Below are positions 1-8,288 of a stretch of DNA of 64,000 nucleotides, piece after piece. The stretch lies in the NCBI GenBank assembly GCA_032586195.1, contig JAWHQP010000001.1, positions 1 to 64,000 on the forward strand, in the 5' to 3' direction. Below the pieces are notes generated by a model. The model saw only the letters and a list, made by a program, of their open reading frames with translations. It did no database searches and was not told where the DNA came from. The DNA is from JAWHQP01 sp032586195. GTDB lineage: Bacteria; Pseudomonadota; Gammaproteobacteria; Enterobacterales; Pasteurellaceae. How positions within the stretch are numbered: position 1 is the stretch's first letter; every line of letters begins with the position of its first letter. The position numbers and the translations under genes were made by a program.

Positions 1-414
1 TTACTCATCACATCTTATGCAATGTACACGCAGAATCCCGGTTATCTGGCGCTGTTCGGCATGATTTTCTTCATGATCTTCTATGCATTTTCCTGGGGTG
101 TTGGTATGTGGGTGCTCATTGGTGAGATTTTCCCTAATTATATGCGGGCTCAGGGGTTGGCGCTTGCCGTATCATTTAACTGGATCTTTAATTTCGTCGT
201 CTCACAAAGTTTCCCAATGATGAATGAAAATCCTTACCTGTTGGAGAAATTCCACGGAGCGTTTCCTATGTGGCTCTTTGCAGCGTGCTGTGTTATCGGT
301 TTCTTCTTTATCTTAAGATATGTACCGGAAACCAAAGGCGTATCATTAGAAAAAATGGAAAAATTAATGGTGGACAAACTTAATCAACGTAAAAGTCAGG
401 ATGTAACGGCTTAA
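1..414 (+). CDS. MFS sugar (probably inositol) transporter, C-terminal part
   Basis: The reading frame is open to the left edge, so this is the last ~137 residues of a longer protein. Visible are about three hydrophobic helices and the tail motif PETKGVSLEKME, the hallmark of the sugar-porter branch of the major facilitator superfamily. The protein would be an inner-membrane proton/sugar symporter. It lies 61 bases upstream of iolC in the same direction, which suggests a myo-inositol transporter (IolT-like). Substrate is inferred from context only. The N-terminal half, with most substrate-binding residues, is outside the window. Confidence 0.85.
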   Translation, partial: LLITSYAMYTQNPGYLALFGMIFFMIFYAFSWGVGMWVLIGEIFPNYMRAQGLALAVSFNWIFNFVVSQSFPMMNENPYLLEKFHGAFPMWLFAACCVIGFFFILRYVPETKGVSLEKMEKLMVDKLNQRKSQDVTA

Positions 415-475
415 CGGTGGGTGCATAATGTTTGTGAGAGCTATCAATTAACTATTTGATTAAAAGGACATAAAG

Positions 476-2389
476 ATGAAAAATATCGAAAAAACTCTTG
501 ATTTAATTTGTCTCGGTCGTGTCGCGGTGGATCTTTATGCTCAACAGATTGGTTCCCGCTTGGAAGATGTGGGTTCATTTGCCAAATATCTGGGAGGTTC
601 GTCAGGTAATGTCGCTTATGGTACGGCTGTTCAGGGTGTGAAATCTTCAATGTTGGCCCGCGTCGGCGATGAACATATGGGGCGTTTTTTACGTGAAGAA
701 CTGCAAAGTGTCGGTGTGGATACCAGTCATTTAATTACGGATAAAGAACGTTTAACCGCTTTAGTTATTCTGGGTATCAAAGACCAGGATACCTTTCCGT
801 TAATTTTCTATCGTGATAATTGTGCCGATATGGCCATTACCAAAGATGATTTTACGGAAGAATATATCGCCTCGGCAAAAGCATTGGCTATTACAGGCAC
901 GCATTTATCCCATCCTAACACACGCGAAGCCGTATTAACCGCCCTTGAATATGCGGGACGTAACGGGGTAAAACGTTTGCTGGATATAGACTATCGTCCG
1001 GTTTTATGGGGGCTGACTTCCCTTGGTGACGGCGAAACCCGTTTTATTGATTCGGAGGCCGTAACTAAATCATTACAGGAAGTTCTGCATCATTTTGATG
1101 TGTTAGTCGGTACGGAGGAAGAATTTCATATTGCCGGAGGCTCAACGGATACATTAACCGCATTGAAAAATGTGCGTAAAGTGAGTAAAGCAACTTTAAT
1201 ATGTAAACGCGGTTCACTCGGCTGTTCCGTATTTGAAGGAGAATTACCGGATGATCTGGATGGCGGTTTGAACGTGTATGGCGTGCGGGTTGAAGTCTTA
1301 AACGTATTGGGAGCCGGCGATGCCTTTATGTCGGGATTAATCCGCGGTTACATTAACAATGAAGGATGGGAACAAGCCTGTCGCTATGCCAATGCCTGCG
1401 GCGCTCTCGTCGTTTCCCGTCACGGTTGTTCTCCCGCCATGCCGACCAAAGCGGAACTGGACGATTATTTAACGCGCGCGGAATCCGTTCCGCGTCCGGA
1501 TCTAGATGAACGCTTGAATCATTTGCATCGGGTTACGACACGTAAAGTACAGTGGGATGATTTATGTATTTTTGCCTTTGATCACCGTAAACAATTGGTG
1601 GATATGGCGAAAAAATGCGGTGCTGATGTAAAACGTATTCCGAAATTAAAAACATTGTTATTGAAAGCGGCGGAACAAACGGCGGAGGAAGAAGGCATTG
1701 CTCATGGTCATGCCGGTATTTTGGCGGATACGACGTTCGGTCAGAACGCGTTAAATGCCATTACCGGCAAAGGCTGGTGGATCGGCAGACCGATTGAGGA
1801 ACCTTCTTCTCGTCCGTTAACCCTCGAACATGGTGATTTGGGCAGTCAACTGATCTCATGGCCGCTTGAGCATGTGGTAAAATGTCTGGTGTTTTATCAT
1901 CCGTCCGATGATACGGAGATGAAGGCTTCGCAGGACAGAAAATTAAAAGAGATCTATCAGGCATGCTGTCGTACCGGACATGAACTGTTGATTGAAATTA
2001 TCTTGCCGTCCGATAAAGAGCAGAATGAAAATTATTATGCCGACATCATTAAACATTTCTATACCATAGGCATTAAGCCAGACTGGTGGAAATTACCGGG
2101 TGTATCAGCAAACGCATGGCAGAATATTAGTGCGGTTATTACGGAAAATGACATATATTGCCGCGGTATCTTAATTTTGGGCTTGGATGCTCCCGAAGAA
2201 ACCTTTAAAGACGTGTTCAGACATTCGGCCAATGCCCCGCTGGTGAAAGGCTTTGCCGTCGGACGGACTATTTTCGGACGACCTTCCGAAGATTGGTTAG
2301 CCGGTCGTCTTACTGATGATGAATTGGTAAAAGCGGTATCCGAGAAATACCGTAACTTAATTCAATTATGGAAAAATAGAAAAAATTAG
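476..2389 (+). CDS. iolC: Bifunctional 5-dehydro-2-deoxygluconokinase / DUF2090 aldolase-like protein
   Basis: This 637-residue protein joins two domains. Residues ~8-325 are a PfkB/ribokinase-type kinase with the GG...GN substrate motif at 40-45 and the GAGDAF signature at 279-284, whose D282 is the expected catalytic base. Residues ~335-635 match the DUF2090 domain, which resembles a class I aldolase. In inositol breakdown IolC phosphorylates 5-dehydro-2-deoxy-D-gluconate, and the phosphorylated product is then cleaved by an aldolase. The fused form is usual in proteobacteria, whereas Bacillus IolC is kinase only. An AAGGA Shine-Dalgarno sits just before the ATG. It lies between a sugar transporter and an RpiR regulator. 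Cytoplasmic. Confidence 0.9.
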   Translation: MKNIEKTLDLICLGRVAVDLYAQQIGSRLEDVGSFAKYLGGSSGNVAYGTAVQGVKSSMLARVGDEHMGRFLREELQSVGVDTSHLITDKERLTALVILGIKDQDTFPLIFYRDNCADMAITKDDFTEEYIASAKALAITGTHLSHPNTREAVLTALEYAGRNGVKRLLDIDYRPVLWGLTSLGDGETRFIDSEAVTKSLQEVLHHFDVLVGTEEEFHIAGGSTDTLTALKNVRKVSKATLICKRGSLGCSVFEGELPDDLDGGLNVYGVRVEVLNVLGAGDAFMSGLIRGYINNEGWEQACRYANACGALVVSRHGCSPAMPTKAELDDYLTRAESVPRPDLDERLNHLHRVTTRKVQWDDLCIFAFDHRKQLVDMAKKCGADVKRIPKLKTLLLKAAEQTAEEEGIAHGHAGILADTTFGQNALNAITGKGWWIGRPIEEPSSRPLTLEHGDLGSQLISWPLEHVVKCLVFYHPSDDTEMKASQDRKLKEIYQACCRTGHELLIEIILPSDKEQNENYYADIIKHFYTIGIKPDWWKLPGVSANAWQNISAVITENDIYCRGILILGLDAPEETFKDVFRHSANAPLVKGFAVGRTIFGRPSEDWLAGRLTDDELVKAVSEKYRNLIQLWKNRKN

Positions 2390-2406
2390 TTGTTTAGCTT
2401 AATAAC

Positions 2407-2441
2407 AAGGCTATTAATGTATAATTAATAGCCTTTTTTAT
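2407..2441 (+). terminator. Rho-independent terminator after iolC
   Basis: A perfect 12-bp stem (2407-2418 with 2424-2435) has a 5-base loop and is followed directly by a T run. It separates iolC from the downstream regulator gene. Confidence 0.85.
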
Positions 2442-2493
2442 TGTAGAATATGCGTTTTGACCTAAGTAGCTATGGACTTTATAAGGGAGAGAT

Positions 2494-3339
2494 ATGAAAA
2501 ACAATATCCAGTTACATGAAGTACAGGATAATATTCGTACCAATTATGCTTCTTTGAGCAAGCGTTTAAAGCAGGTTGCACAATATGTATTGGATAACCC
2601 TCAAAGTATTGTGTTTGATACGGTGGCGACCGTTGCCGCTAAAGCCAATGTGCCGCCTTCCACCTTAATTCGTTTTGCCAATGCTTTTGGATTTGACGGT
2701 TTTAATGAAATGAAACAGCTGTTTCGTGAGCATTTAATGGAAAATACGCCTAATTACCTGGAACGATTGCATTTATCCCGCGAAATAAACGGTGAAGATG
2801 AAGATAGTGTAGAGAACGTGTTAAATATTTTTACCTATGCGAACTCTAAAGCGTTACAACAATTAGCGGCGGAAACGAAAGCGGACGATTTGCAATTAGC
2901 CATTACATTATTGCAGAATGCGAACAATATTTTTATTGTGGGTTTGAAACGTTCTTTTAGTGTTGCCTGTTATTTTGATTATGCGTTAAAGCATTTCGGA
3001 TATAATTCCTTCGTCATTAACGGACTTGGCGGTATGTTTGATGAACAGTTGGGGCAAGTACGCGAAGGTGATGTGATTGTCGCCATTAGTTTTGCCCCTT
3101 ATGCCAAGGAAACGCTGGATATTCTGAATGCGACGTCTAAGAAAGGAATCAAACAAATCGCCATCACGGATAGCCAGATCAGCCCGTTATTAAGTTTTAG
3201 TGACGTATCCTTTGTGATTAAAGAAGCTCAGGTTAAGGGGTTCAGATCGCAAAGCGTAACGATGACATTAGTGCAAACGCTGGCTATCGGATTGGCAACG
3301 GAAAAAGAAAAATTGTTAGCCTTGGAAAACAAGGTTTAA
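2494..3339 (+). CDS. RpiR-family transcriptional regulator (putative inositol-locus regulator)
   Basis: The 281-residue protein has an N-terminal RpiR helix-turn-helix (residues ~1-80, including a KANVPPSTLIRFANAFGFDGF helix region) and a C-terminal SIS sugar-phosphate-binding domain (~125-265). Such proteins sense phosphosugars and repress or activate nearby catabolic genes. Its place just after iolC suggests it controls the inositol genes in response to a pathway intermediate. An iol role for RpiR-type regulators is known in other bacteria, but here it is inference from position. A GGGAGAG Shine-Dalgarno precedes the ATG. The gene follows its own intergenic region after a terminator, so it may be transcribed separately. 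Confidence 0.85.
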   Translation: MKNNIQLHEVQDNIRTNYASLSKRLKQVAQYVLDNPQSIVFDTVATVAAKANVPPSTLIRFANAFGFDGFNEMKQLFREHLMENTPNYLERLHLSREINGEDEDSVENVLNIFTYANSKALQQLAAETKADDLQLAITLLQNANNIFIVGLKRSFSVACYFDYALKHFGYNSFVINGLGGMFDEQLGQVREGDVIVAISFAPYAKETLDILNATSKKGIKQIAITDSQISPLLSFSDVSFVIKEAQVKGFRSQSVTMTLVQTLAIGLATEKEKLLALENKV

Positions 3340-3379
3340 AAAAACTCCGTTTTTCAACACCGCACTTTTTCTCACAAAT

Positions 3380-3403
3380 AAAAAGCCTCCGCCGAGGCTT
3401 TTT
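3380..3403. terminator. Bidirectional terminator between rpiR-type gene and asnC
   Basis: AAAAAGCCTC and its exact complement form a 10-bp stem with a 4-base loop. The A run on one side and T run on the other let it act for both converging genes. Confidence 0.85.
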
Positions 3404-3417
3404 CTGATCCGATATTT

Positions 3418-3870
3418 CTAAGGTTTAATATCCCGCAAAATAGGGTTTTGCATGGAAATGAGGGTTTCGGTGGACTGGATTTCATCAATCAGCTGGATTT
3501 TTGTCGCCAGGACGGAGTGAAGTTCTGCGATCGTGTGGGTCATTACCTTAATGAAGATAGAATAGTTACCCGTGGTGTAATAAGCTTCCACCACTTCATC
3601 GAAGGTCTCCAGTTGCTTGATAACTTTGTTATAGTCTTTGGCGCTTTTCAGAATAATGCCGATGAAACAGCACACGTCATAACCGAGTTTCCGCTCGTCA
3701 ATACGTACTTTAGTGCCTTCAATAATCCCCGATTGGCGCATTTTTTCGACGCGAACGTGAATGGTTCCCGGGCTGACGCCGAAATTTTTTGCCATTTCAG
3801 CATAGGGAGTTCGTGCATCCTTGGTAAGCACTCGTAGAATTTGTTGGTCTAGGCTATCAATTGTGTACAT
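3418..3870 (-). CDS. asnC: AsnC, Lrp/AsnC-family regulator of asparagine synthetase
   Basis: 150 residues, the normal length for AsnC. An N-terminal winged HTH (residues ~1-60, LDQQILRVLTKDARTPYAE) precedes a C-terminal RAM ligand-binding domain (~70-145). In E. coli AsnC activates the divergent asnA and is antagonised by asparagine. The same head-to-head arrangement with asnA is present here, with a 170-base AT-rich interval between the two starts that should hold both promoters and the AsnC site. I did not pick out a specific operator. Confidence 0.93.
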   Translation of the reverse strand: MYTIDSLDQQILRVLTKDARTPYAEMAKNFGVSPGTIHVRVEKMRQSGIIEGTKVRIDERKLGYDVCCFIGIILKSAKDYNKVIKQLETFDEVVEAYYTTGNYSIFIKVMTHTIAELHSVLATKIQLIDEIQSTETLISMQNPILRDIKP

Positions 3871-4040
3871 GACGGCATCCTTTCTGAATTTTATCTAAAA
3901 AAATTAGTGTTTAATTAATTAATTTCTTTATGATATCGTTTTTTCAATAGCAAGTGTTGAAATTAATACTTTCTCTATTGAATAATATGCAACAAACGCC
4001 GGCACGGGCGTATAAAACAGTTAATCAAAGGTTATTGGAA

Positions 4041-5033
4041 ATGAAAAAATCATTTATTCTACAACAACAAGAAATTAGTTTCGCAAAAAACACATTTACG
4101 GAAAAACTGGCTGAACATTTGGGCTTAGTCGAAGTTCAAGGTCCTATCTTAAGCCAAGTCGGTAATGGTATTCAAGATAATCTGTCAGGAACAGAGAAAG
4201 CTGTTCAAGTAAATGTGAAGATGATCACAGATGCGGCCTTCGAAGTTGTTCATTCTTTAGCCAAATGGAAGCGTCATACGCTTGCCCGTTTCGGTTTTAA
4301 CGAGGGTGAAGGATTGTTCGTTCACATGAAAGCGTTGCGTCCGGATGAAGACAGTTTGGATCAGACACATTCTGTTTATGTGGATCAATGGGACTGGGAA
4401 AAAGTGATCCCGGCCGGCCGCCGCAATCTGGATTATCTGAAAGAAACGGTGCGTTCAATCTATGCGGCAATCCGTGAAACCGAACAGGCTGTTAGCGAGA
4501 AATACGGTTTAAAACGTTTTCTGCCTGAAGAAATCACTTTCGTACATTCGGAAGATTTGGTGCAGGCCTATCCCGGCATGACGGATAAACAGCGTGAAGA
4601 CGAAATCTGTAAGAAATACGGCGCGGTATTTTTAATCGGTATCGGCGGTGTGTTATCCGACGGCAAACCTCACGACGGTCGCGCTCCGGATTATGATGAC
4701 TGGACAACGGTTTCCGAGGGCGAATACAAGGGTTTAAACGGTGATATTTTAGTGTGGAATCCGGTATTGGGTCGTGCATTTGAAGTGTCATCCATGGGTA
4801 TTCGTGTGGATGAAGCCGCATTACGTAAACAGTTGGCCATTACCGGTGATGAAGATCGTCTGAAATTTGATTGGCACCAGGATTTAGTGAACGGTCGCCT
4901 GCCGTTAACTATCGGCGGCGGTATCGGTCAATCCCGTTTGGCGATGTTATTGTTGCAGAAACACCATATCGGCGAAGTGCAGTCAAGTGTGTGGCCGAAA
5001 GCGGTAATGGAAAAATTTGAAAACATTCTTTAA
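4041..5033 (+). CDS. asnA: Aspartate--ammonia ligase (asparagine synthetase A)
   Basis: 330 residues once the start is set at the ATG that begins MKKSFILQQQEISF. This aligns with E. coli AsnA (330 aa) and has an AAAGG Shine-Dalgarno just upstream. A longer in-frame reading from 3954 adds 29 residues without family support. The enzyme makes asparagine from aspartate, ammonia and ATP and is related to class II aminoacyl-tRNA synthetases. Conserved blocks include VHSLAKWKR, HMKALRPDE, VYVDQWDWE, RAPDYDDW and the C-terminal GGGIGQSRL. Cytoplasmic. Divergent from its regulator asnC and followed by a strong terminator. Confidence 0.95.
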   Translation: MKKSFILQQQEISFAKNTFTEKLAEHLGLVEVQGPILSQVGNGIQDNLSGTEKAVQVNVKMITDAAFEVVHSLAKWKRHTLARFGFNEGEGLFVHMKALRPDEDSLDQTHSVYVDQWDWEKVIPAGRRNLDYLKETVRSIYAAIRETEQAVSEKYGLKRFLPEEITFVHSEDLVQAYPGMTDKQREDEICKKYGAVFLIGIGGVLSDGKPHDGRAPDYDDWTTVSEGEYKGLNGDILVWNPVLGRAFEVSSMGIRVDEAALRKQLAITGDEDRLKFDWHQDLVNGRLPLTIGGGIGQSRLAMLLLQKHHIGEVQSSVWPKAVMEKFENIL

Positions 5034-5107
5034 TCCGCGCGGATGGTATGAGATGTTATAACCGCATGGCGAGAAAGGCCGTTCACAAATAAGCATACCT
5101 GTCTCTG

Positions 5108-5152
5108 GAATCCGTTTTCTCGGCGCTTGACCGAGAAAACGGATTCTTTCAT
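5108..5152 (+). terminator. Terminator after asnA
   Basis: A perfect 16-bp inverted repeat (5108-5123 with 5131-5146) has a 7-base loop and is followed by a T-rich stretch, about 75 bases after the asnA stop. Confidence 0.85.
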
Positions 5153-5247
5153 TTCTCTCAGGTTCCTGTTTCCTTTTCATAAAGATCCGTTAACTTTAAT
5201 CGTAACACGATGTTCCACGGCGAACGTGGAATAGTCAAAACGACGAT

Positions 5248-5333
5248 AAAGTGCGGTGCCGAAAAACCGAGTTTTGAAAATTGGTAAAGGCAGAATCCAC
5301 GCTCAAAACTCAAATTTTCGGCACCGCACTTTT
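5248..5333. repeat. Inverted pair of Hin-type uptake signals
   Basis: AAAGTGCGGTGCCGAAAA on the left is matched by its complement on the right, 18 bases each with ~50 bases between, and a second smaller inverted match (GAGTTTTG with CAAAACTC) lies inside. The 9-mer AAGTGCGGT is the DNA uptake sequence of the Haemophilus branch. Such pairs often act as terminators. Confidence 0.85.
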
Positions 5334-5920
5334 ATGTGACGATTCAAAACAAAAAAACTGCGTTTTGTATAATATGGAACGCAGTCTTTAAATTACACGT
5401 CTAACTTTTTGCGGTTAGGTTATTTTTGCTTCGACGTGTTTTCGTTCATTTGCACTTGATAGAACACTGATTCAGAACATGCTCAGTGAGTATGTTCCGC
5501 TCCATTTTCCCTGTGTTCTTCTATTTAAAAGTGTGATTACGTATGACTAATACGCGGGATGATCCAGATAATCGGTATCCTACCATCCTAATAATCTTAT
5601 TTTTTGCTGTTAACAAAAAGTACGGGCGCCATATTAAACAACAAAGAATTTTTATGCAATATTAGAATAATACGAATTAGGTAATATCACTACTGATCGG
5701 ATCTCATACTTTCTTTATAATTCAATGTGTTATGCCTTAATTGGTGAAGAAAAATGAATCATACCAATCAAATTTATACATAATACCTATTGAAAACAGG
5801 TCGTTTATTTTCACTTTTTATTGCATTTCTAAAAAAGAATGAAGCAAAAGGGATGGATTGCTGACAAGTTGTTATATTAAACGAGAGAGACATTATGTTT
5901 TTTCTCTTTACCAATACCCG
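5334..5920. other. Non-coding stretch without a recognisable gene
   Basis: I see no convincing coding region here. The stretch is AT-rich and contains two hairpins: ACTGCGTT with AACGCAGT (around 5357-5385), and a nested palindrome in which AGAACAC/GTGTTCT encloses GAACAT/ATGTTC (around 5460-5520). It borders the gene remnants that follow and is probably decayed sequence. A small RNA is possible but unsupported. Confidence 0.5.
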
Positions 5921-6096
5921 TTACTTGGGAAATTTTTCAATCAAAAAATCAATTACTGTTTGCATTCGCTGAGCGACAAATCAAGCTGAATAAGCGGAAA
6001 ACGAGCATGAAACTCTGCCAAAATCGTTTTAAAGACCAACTGATAAGCAAAGCGAGAGAGTGTAATCCGCACTATGCCTTGAGGCTCAACGAGTGA
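5921..6096 (-). pseudogene. LysR-family regulator remnant
   Basis: On the minus strand two LysR pieces can be read. The first reads VEPQGIVRITLSRF and then AEFHARFPLIQLDLSLSE, which is the start of a LysR effector-binding domain. Near 5965 the frame changes and the text jumps to RMQTVIDFLIEKFPK plus stop, which is the typical end of such proteins. Most of the effector domain between them and the whole N-terminal DNA-binding domain are gone. The fragment cannot work as a regulator. It points away from the amidohydrolase remnant, as expected for a former divergent regulator/target pair. Confidence 0.75.
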
Positions 6097-6102
6097 TCAG
6101 GA

Positions 6103-6291
6103 ATGACTAATCTCGCACATTTCAATTTTATAAAAGAAACGGTGGGCATTGATCGCATGTTATTCTCGGTGGATTATCCCTATCTCTCGTTAAACGGAGC
6201 AAGAAAATTCGTCGAAAATCTACCGCTTTCGAAGAATGATAAAGCCAAGTTTGCTTATCGGAATGCACAGAAATTATTTGGTTTGGCCTAA
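6103..6291 (+). pseudogene. Amidohydrolase-family C-terminal remnant
   Basis: The 62 residues contain RMLFSVDYPYLSLNGA, then FVENLPLSKNDKAKFAYRNA and QKLFGL. This is the end of the amidohydrolase_2 (decarboxylase-like, TIM-barrel metal hydrolase) family, where the Asp of SVDYP is the last conserved metal-site residue. Family members are ~300 residues, so about four fifths are missing. The break lies next to the LysR remnant, so one deletion probably removed both 5' ends and the shared promoter. The ATG at 6103 is likely fortuitous. Confidence 0.75.
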
Positions 6292-6415
6292 TTCTGTTTT
6301 CATAATAATGAGGCTAGCCGCTAACAACGAAAGGTTTATAATGTCAACGTAATAAACAAAACACGGCGAATTCTCACCGCACTTTTCGTAACATTCGTAA
6401 CATAAGGAGAGAAAA

Positions 6416-6801
6416 ATGAACAAGACATTGCAATCCTTGTTCCCGATCGGGGAATATAATGAAGCTTACGCTCAATATTTTACGGGAAAAAGCTATTTAG
6501 CCCAATTGGCCGGTGGTGACGCCAATGTACATAACGTCACATTTGAACCGGGTTGTCGGAATTTCTGGCATATCCATCACGTCGCGGGACAGATTTTAAT
6601 CTGTGTGGCGGGAGAAGGATGGTATCAAGAGTGGAATAAACCCGCGCAACACTTAAAGGCCGGCGACGTAGTAACTATTCCGGCCGGTGTAAAACACTGG
6701 CACGGCGCGACTATTCACATATTGCCATTTCCGTACCGAAAGAAGGTGCAAGCAATGAGTGGTGCGAAGCGGTAAGTGATGAACATTATTTAGCCTTATA
6801 A
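6416..6801 (+). pseudogene. Cupin-domain protein, frameshifted near its C-terminus
   Basis: The frame that starts at 6416 runs to 6775 (119 aa) and has a clear single cupin: HIHHVAGQILICVAGEGWYQ with metal-type histidines, then AGDVVTIPAGVKHWHGA. After HWHGA the family pattern breaks. Shifting frame by one base at about 6708-6710 restores DYSHIAISVPKEG, then NEWCEAVSDEHYLAL and a stop at 6801. One base has therefore been lost, for example GGC GCN GAC read as GGC GCG ACT. A good AAGGAGAG ribosome site precedes the ATG. The truncated product keeps the cupin core but has an abnormal tail. Next in line is a carboxymuconolactone decarboxylase-like gene, a common pairing. Confidence 0.8.
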
Positions 6802-6814
6802 CAAAGGAATAATC

Positions 6815-7381
6815 ATGTTAACCCTAAAACAGCAAACGCTTGTGTTAATTGGCAAGTATCTTGCCACAAGTAATCAGGCGCAGTTAAAAATCTTGTTAAA
6901 TCAATCATTTGATCAACATACGCTCACACTTAACGAAACGAAAGATGCAATGGTACAACTTTATGCCTATTGTGGTTTTCCCAGAGCATTGAATGCGTTG
7001 GTAACACTTATGAACGTGGTTGAGGAACGGAGGCATCTTAATTTAACGACAGAAAGCGGGCGGACTGCCACCGCATTACCGGATGATTTTGATAACCTCG
7101 CCACAGGCAAAAGCGTGCAAACCGAATTAACGGGAAAACCTGTACAAGGCGGCGTGTTTGATTTTTCTCCCGATATTAACCGTTACTTGCAGTCACATTT
7201 ATTCGGGGACATATTTGCCAGCGATCTTTTCACCTGGCAGGAACGGGAACTGCTCACATTGGGCGCGTTGGGAGCGAGTGCGGATACTGCTGCGCAATAT
7301 CAGGCTCATCAGAATATCGCCAAATATAATGGTGTTACGGATAATCAAATCGTAGCGATTGAACACTTAGTACAAGCGTAA
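6815..7381 (+). CDS. Carboxymuconolactone decarboxylase (AhpD-like) family protein
   Basis: 188 residues of the CMD/AhpD fold. The segment AMVQLYAYCGFPRALNAL (around residue 50-70) is the family's first CMD repeat. A second repeat, LLTLGALGASADTAAQYQAH, lies near 145-165. A CxxC redox pair as in true AhpD is not present, because YCGF has only one Cys. A peroxidase-partner role is therefore not supported, and the reaction is unknown. The gene follows the cupin by 13 bases with an AAAGGA ribosome site, so the two likely formed one transcript. Cytoplasmic. Confidence 0.8.
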   Translation: MLTLKQQTLVLIGKYLATSNQAQLKILLNQSFDQHTLTLNETKDAMVQLYAYCGFPRALNALVTLMNVVEERRHLNLTTESGRTATALPDDFDNLATGKSVQTELTGKPVQGGVFDFSPDINRYLQSHLFGDIFASDLFTWQERELLTLGALGASADTAAQYQAHQNIAKYNGVTDNQIVAIEHLVQA

Positions 7382-7471
7382 AATATTCACTTGGAATGCG
7401 GTTGGCTTGAGTAAAAACTCACAAAATCAGCACCGCACTTTCAGCATTCAACAACGAAGAAGGAAAACAGC

Positions 7472-8218
7472 ATGAACAACATTCAGAATAAAGTCGTCAT
7501 CATCACCGGAGCGTCAAGCGGTTTAGGTGAAGCAACGGCGCGCCATTTGGCGGGGCTGGGCGCAAAATTGGTGCTCGCCGCCCGTCGTTTGGATCGCTTG
7601 AAAAAATTAGTAGCAGACATTCAAGCGCAAGGCGGTGACGCTATTGCGGTAGCGATGGACGTGTCAAAGCAAGCGGATGTAGCGAACGTAGCGGAACAGG
7701 CATTAGTAAAATTCGGTCGCATTGACGTGTTGGTGAACAATGCGGGTATTATGCCGATGTCGCCGCTTGCCAGCCTTAAAGTCGATGAATGGGACAAGAT
7801 GATCGACGTGAATATCAAAGGCGTGTTGTATGGTATCGCGGCGGTATTGCCAACCATGCAGGCGCAGAAAAGCGGTCACATTATCAACCTTTCATCGGTG
7901 GCGGGATTACGGGTATCCGCCGGCGTCGGCACGGTGTACAGCGCGACAAAATTCGCGGTAAAAACCATCTCTGAAGGTTTGCGGATGGAAGTGGTAAACG
8001 ACAATATCCGCGTAACCACGCTTTACCCCGGAGCGGTGGAAAGCGAGCTAAAACACGGCTCAACCGACCAGACCGCGCGTGAAGCGATGGAAGCGTTCTA
8101 TGCCGCGAATGAAATCCCGGCGGACAGCGTGGCCCGAGCAGTAGCGTTTGCGCTGGAACAGCCCGCGGATGTGGCGATTAACGAAATAACCATTCGTCCG
8201 ACGCGGCAAGAGTTTTAA
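7472..8218 (+). CDS. Short-chain dehydrogenase/reductase
   Basis: 248 residues with the classical SDR layout. The cofactor motif TGASSGLG is at ~13-20, NNAG near 89, the catalytic Ser lies in NLSSVAG, and YSATK (YxxxK) is near 156. Arg residues in AARRLDR after beta-2 suggest a preference for NADP(H). Substrate is unknown. The sequence resembles the NADP-dependent oxidoreductases often found with cupin and CMD-family genes. It is 90 bases downstream of the CMD gene, and a USS lies in the gap, so read-through from the same promoter is plausible. Cytoplasmic. Confidence 0.88.
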   Translation: MNNIQNKVVIITGASSGLGEATARHLAGLGAKLVLAARRLDRLKKLVADIQAQGGDAIAVAMDVSKQADVANVAEQALVKFGRIDVLVNNAGIMPMSPLASLKVDEWDKMIDVNIKGVLYGIAAVLPTMQAQKSGHIINLSSVAGLRVSAGVGTVYSATKFAVKTISEGLRMEVVNDNIRVTTLYPGAVESELKHGSTDQTAREAMEAFYAANEIPADSVARAVAFALEQPADVAINEITIRPTRQEF

Positions 8219-8288
8219 GAAAGCCCTTAATCCTCTTAATTCCTTCTTTTTTAAAAAGAGATTTAGGAGGATTGATAGAGAAAACACA

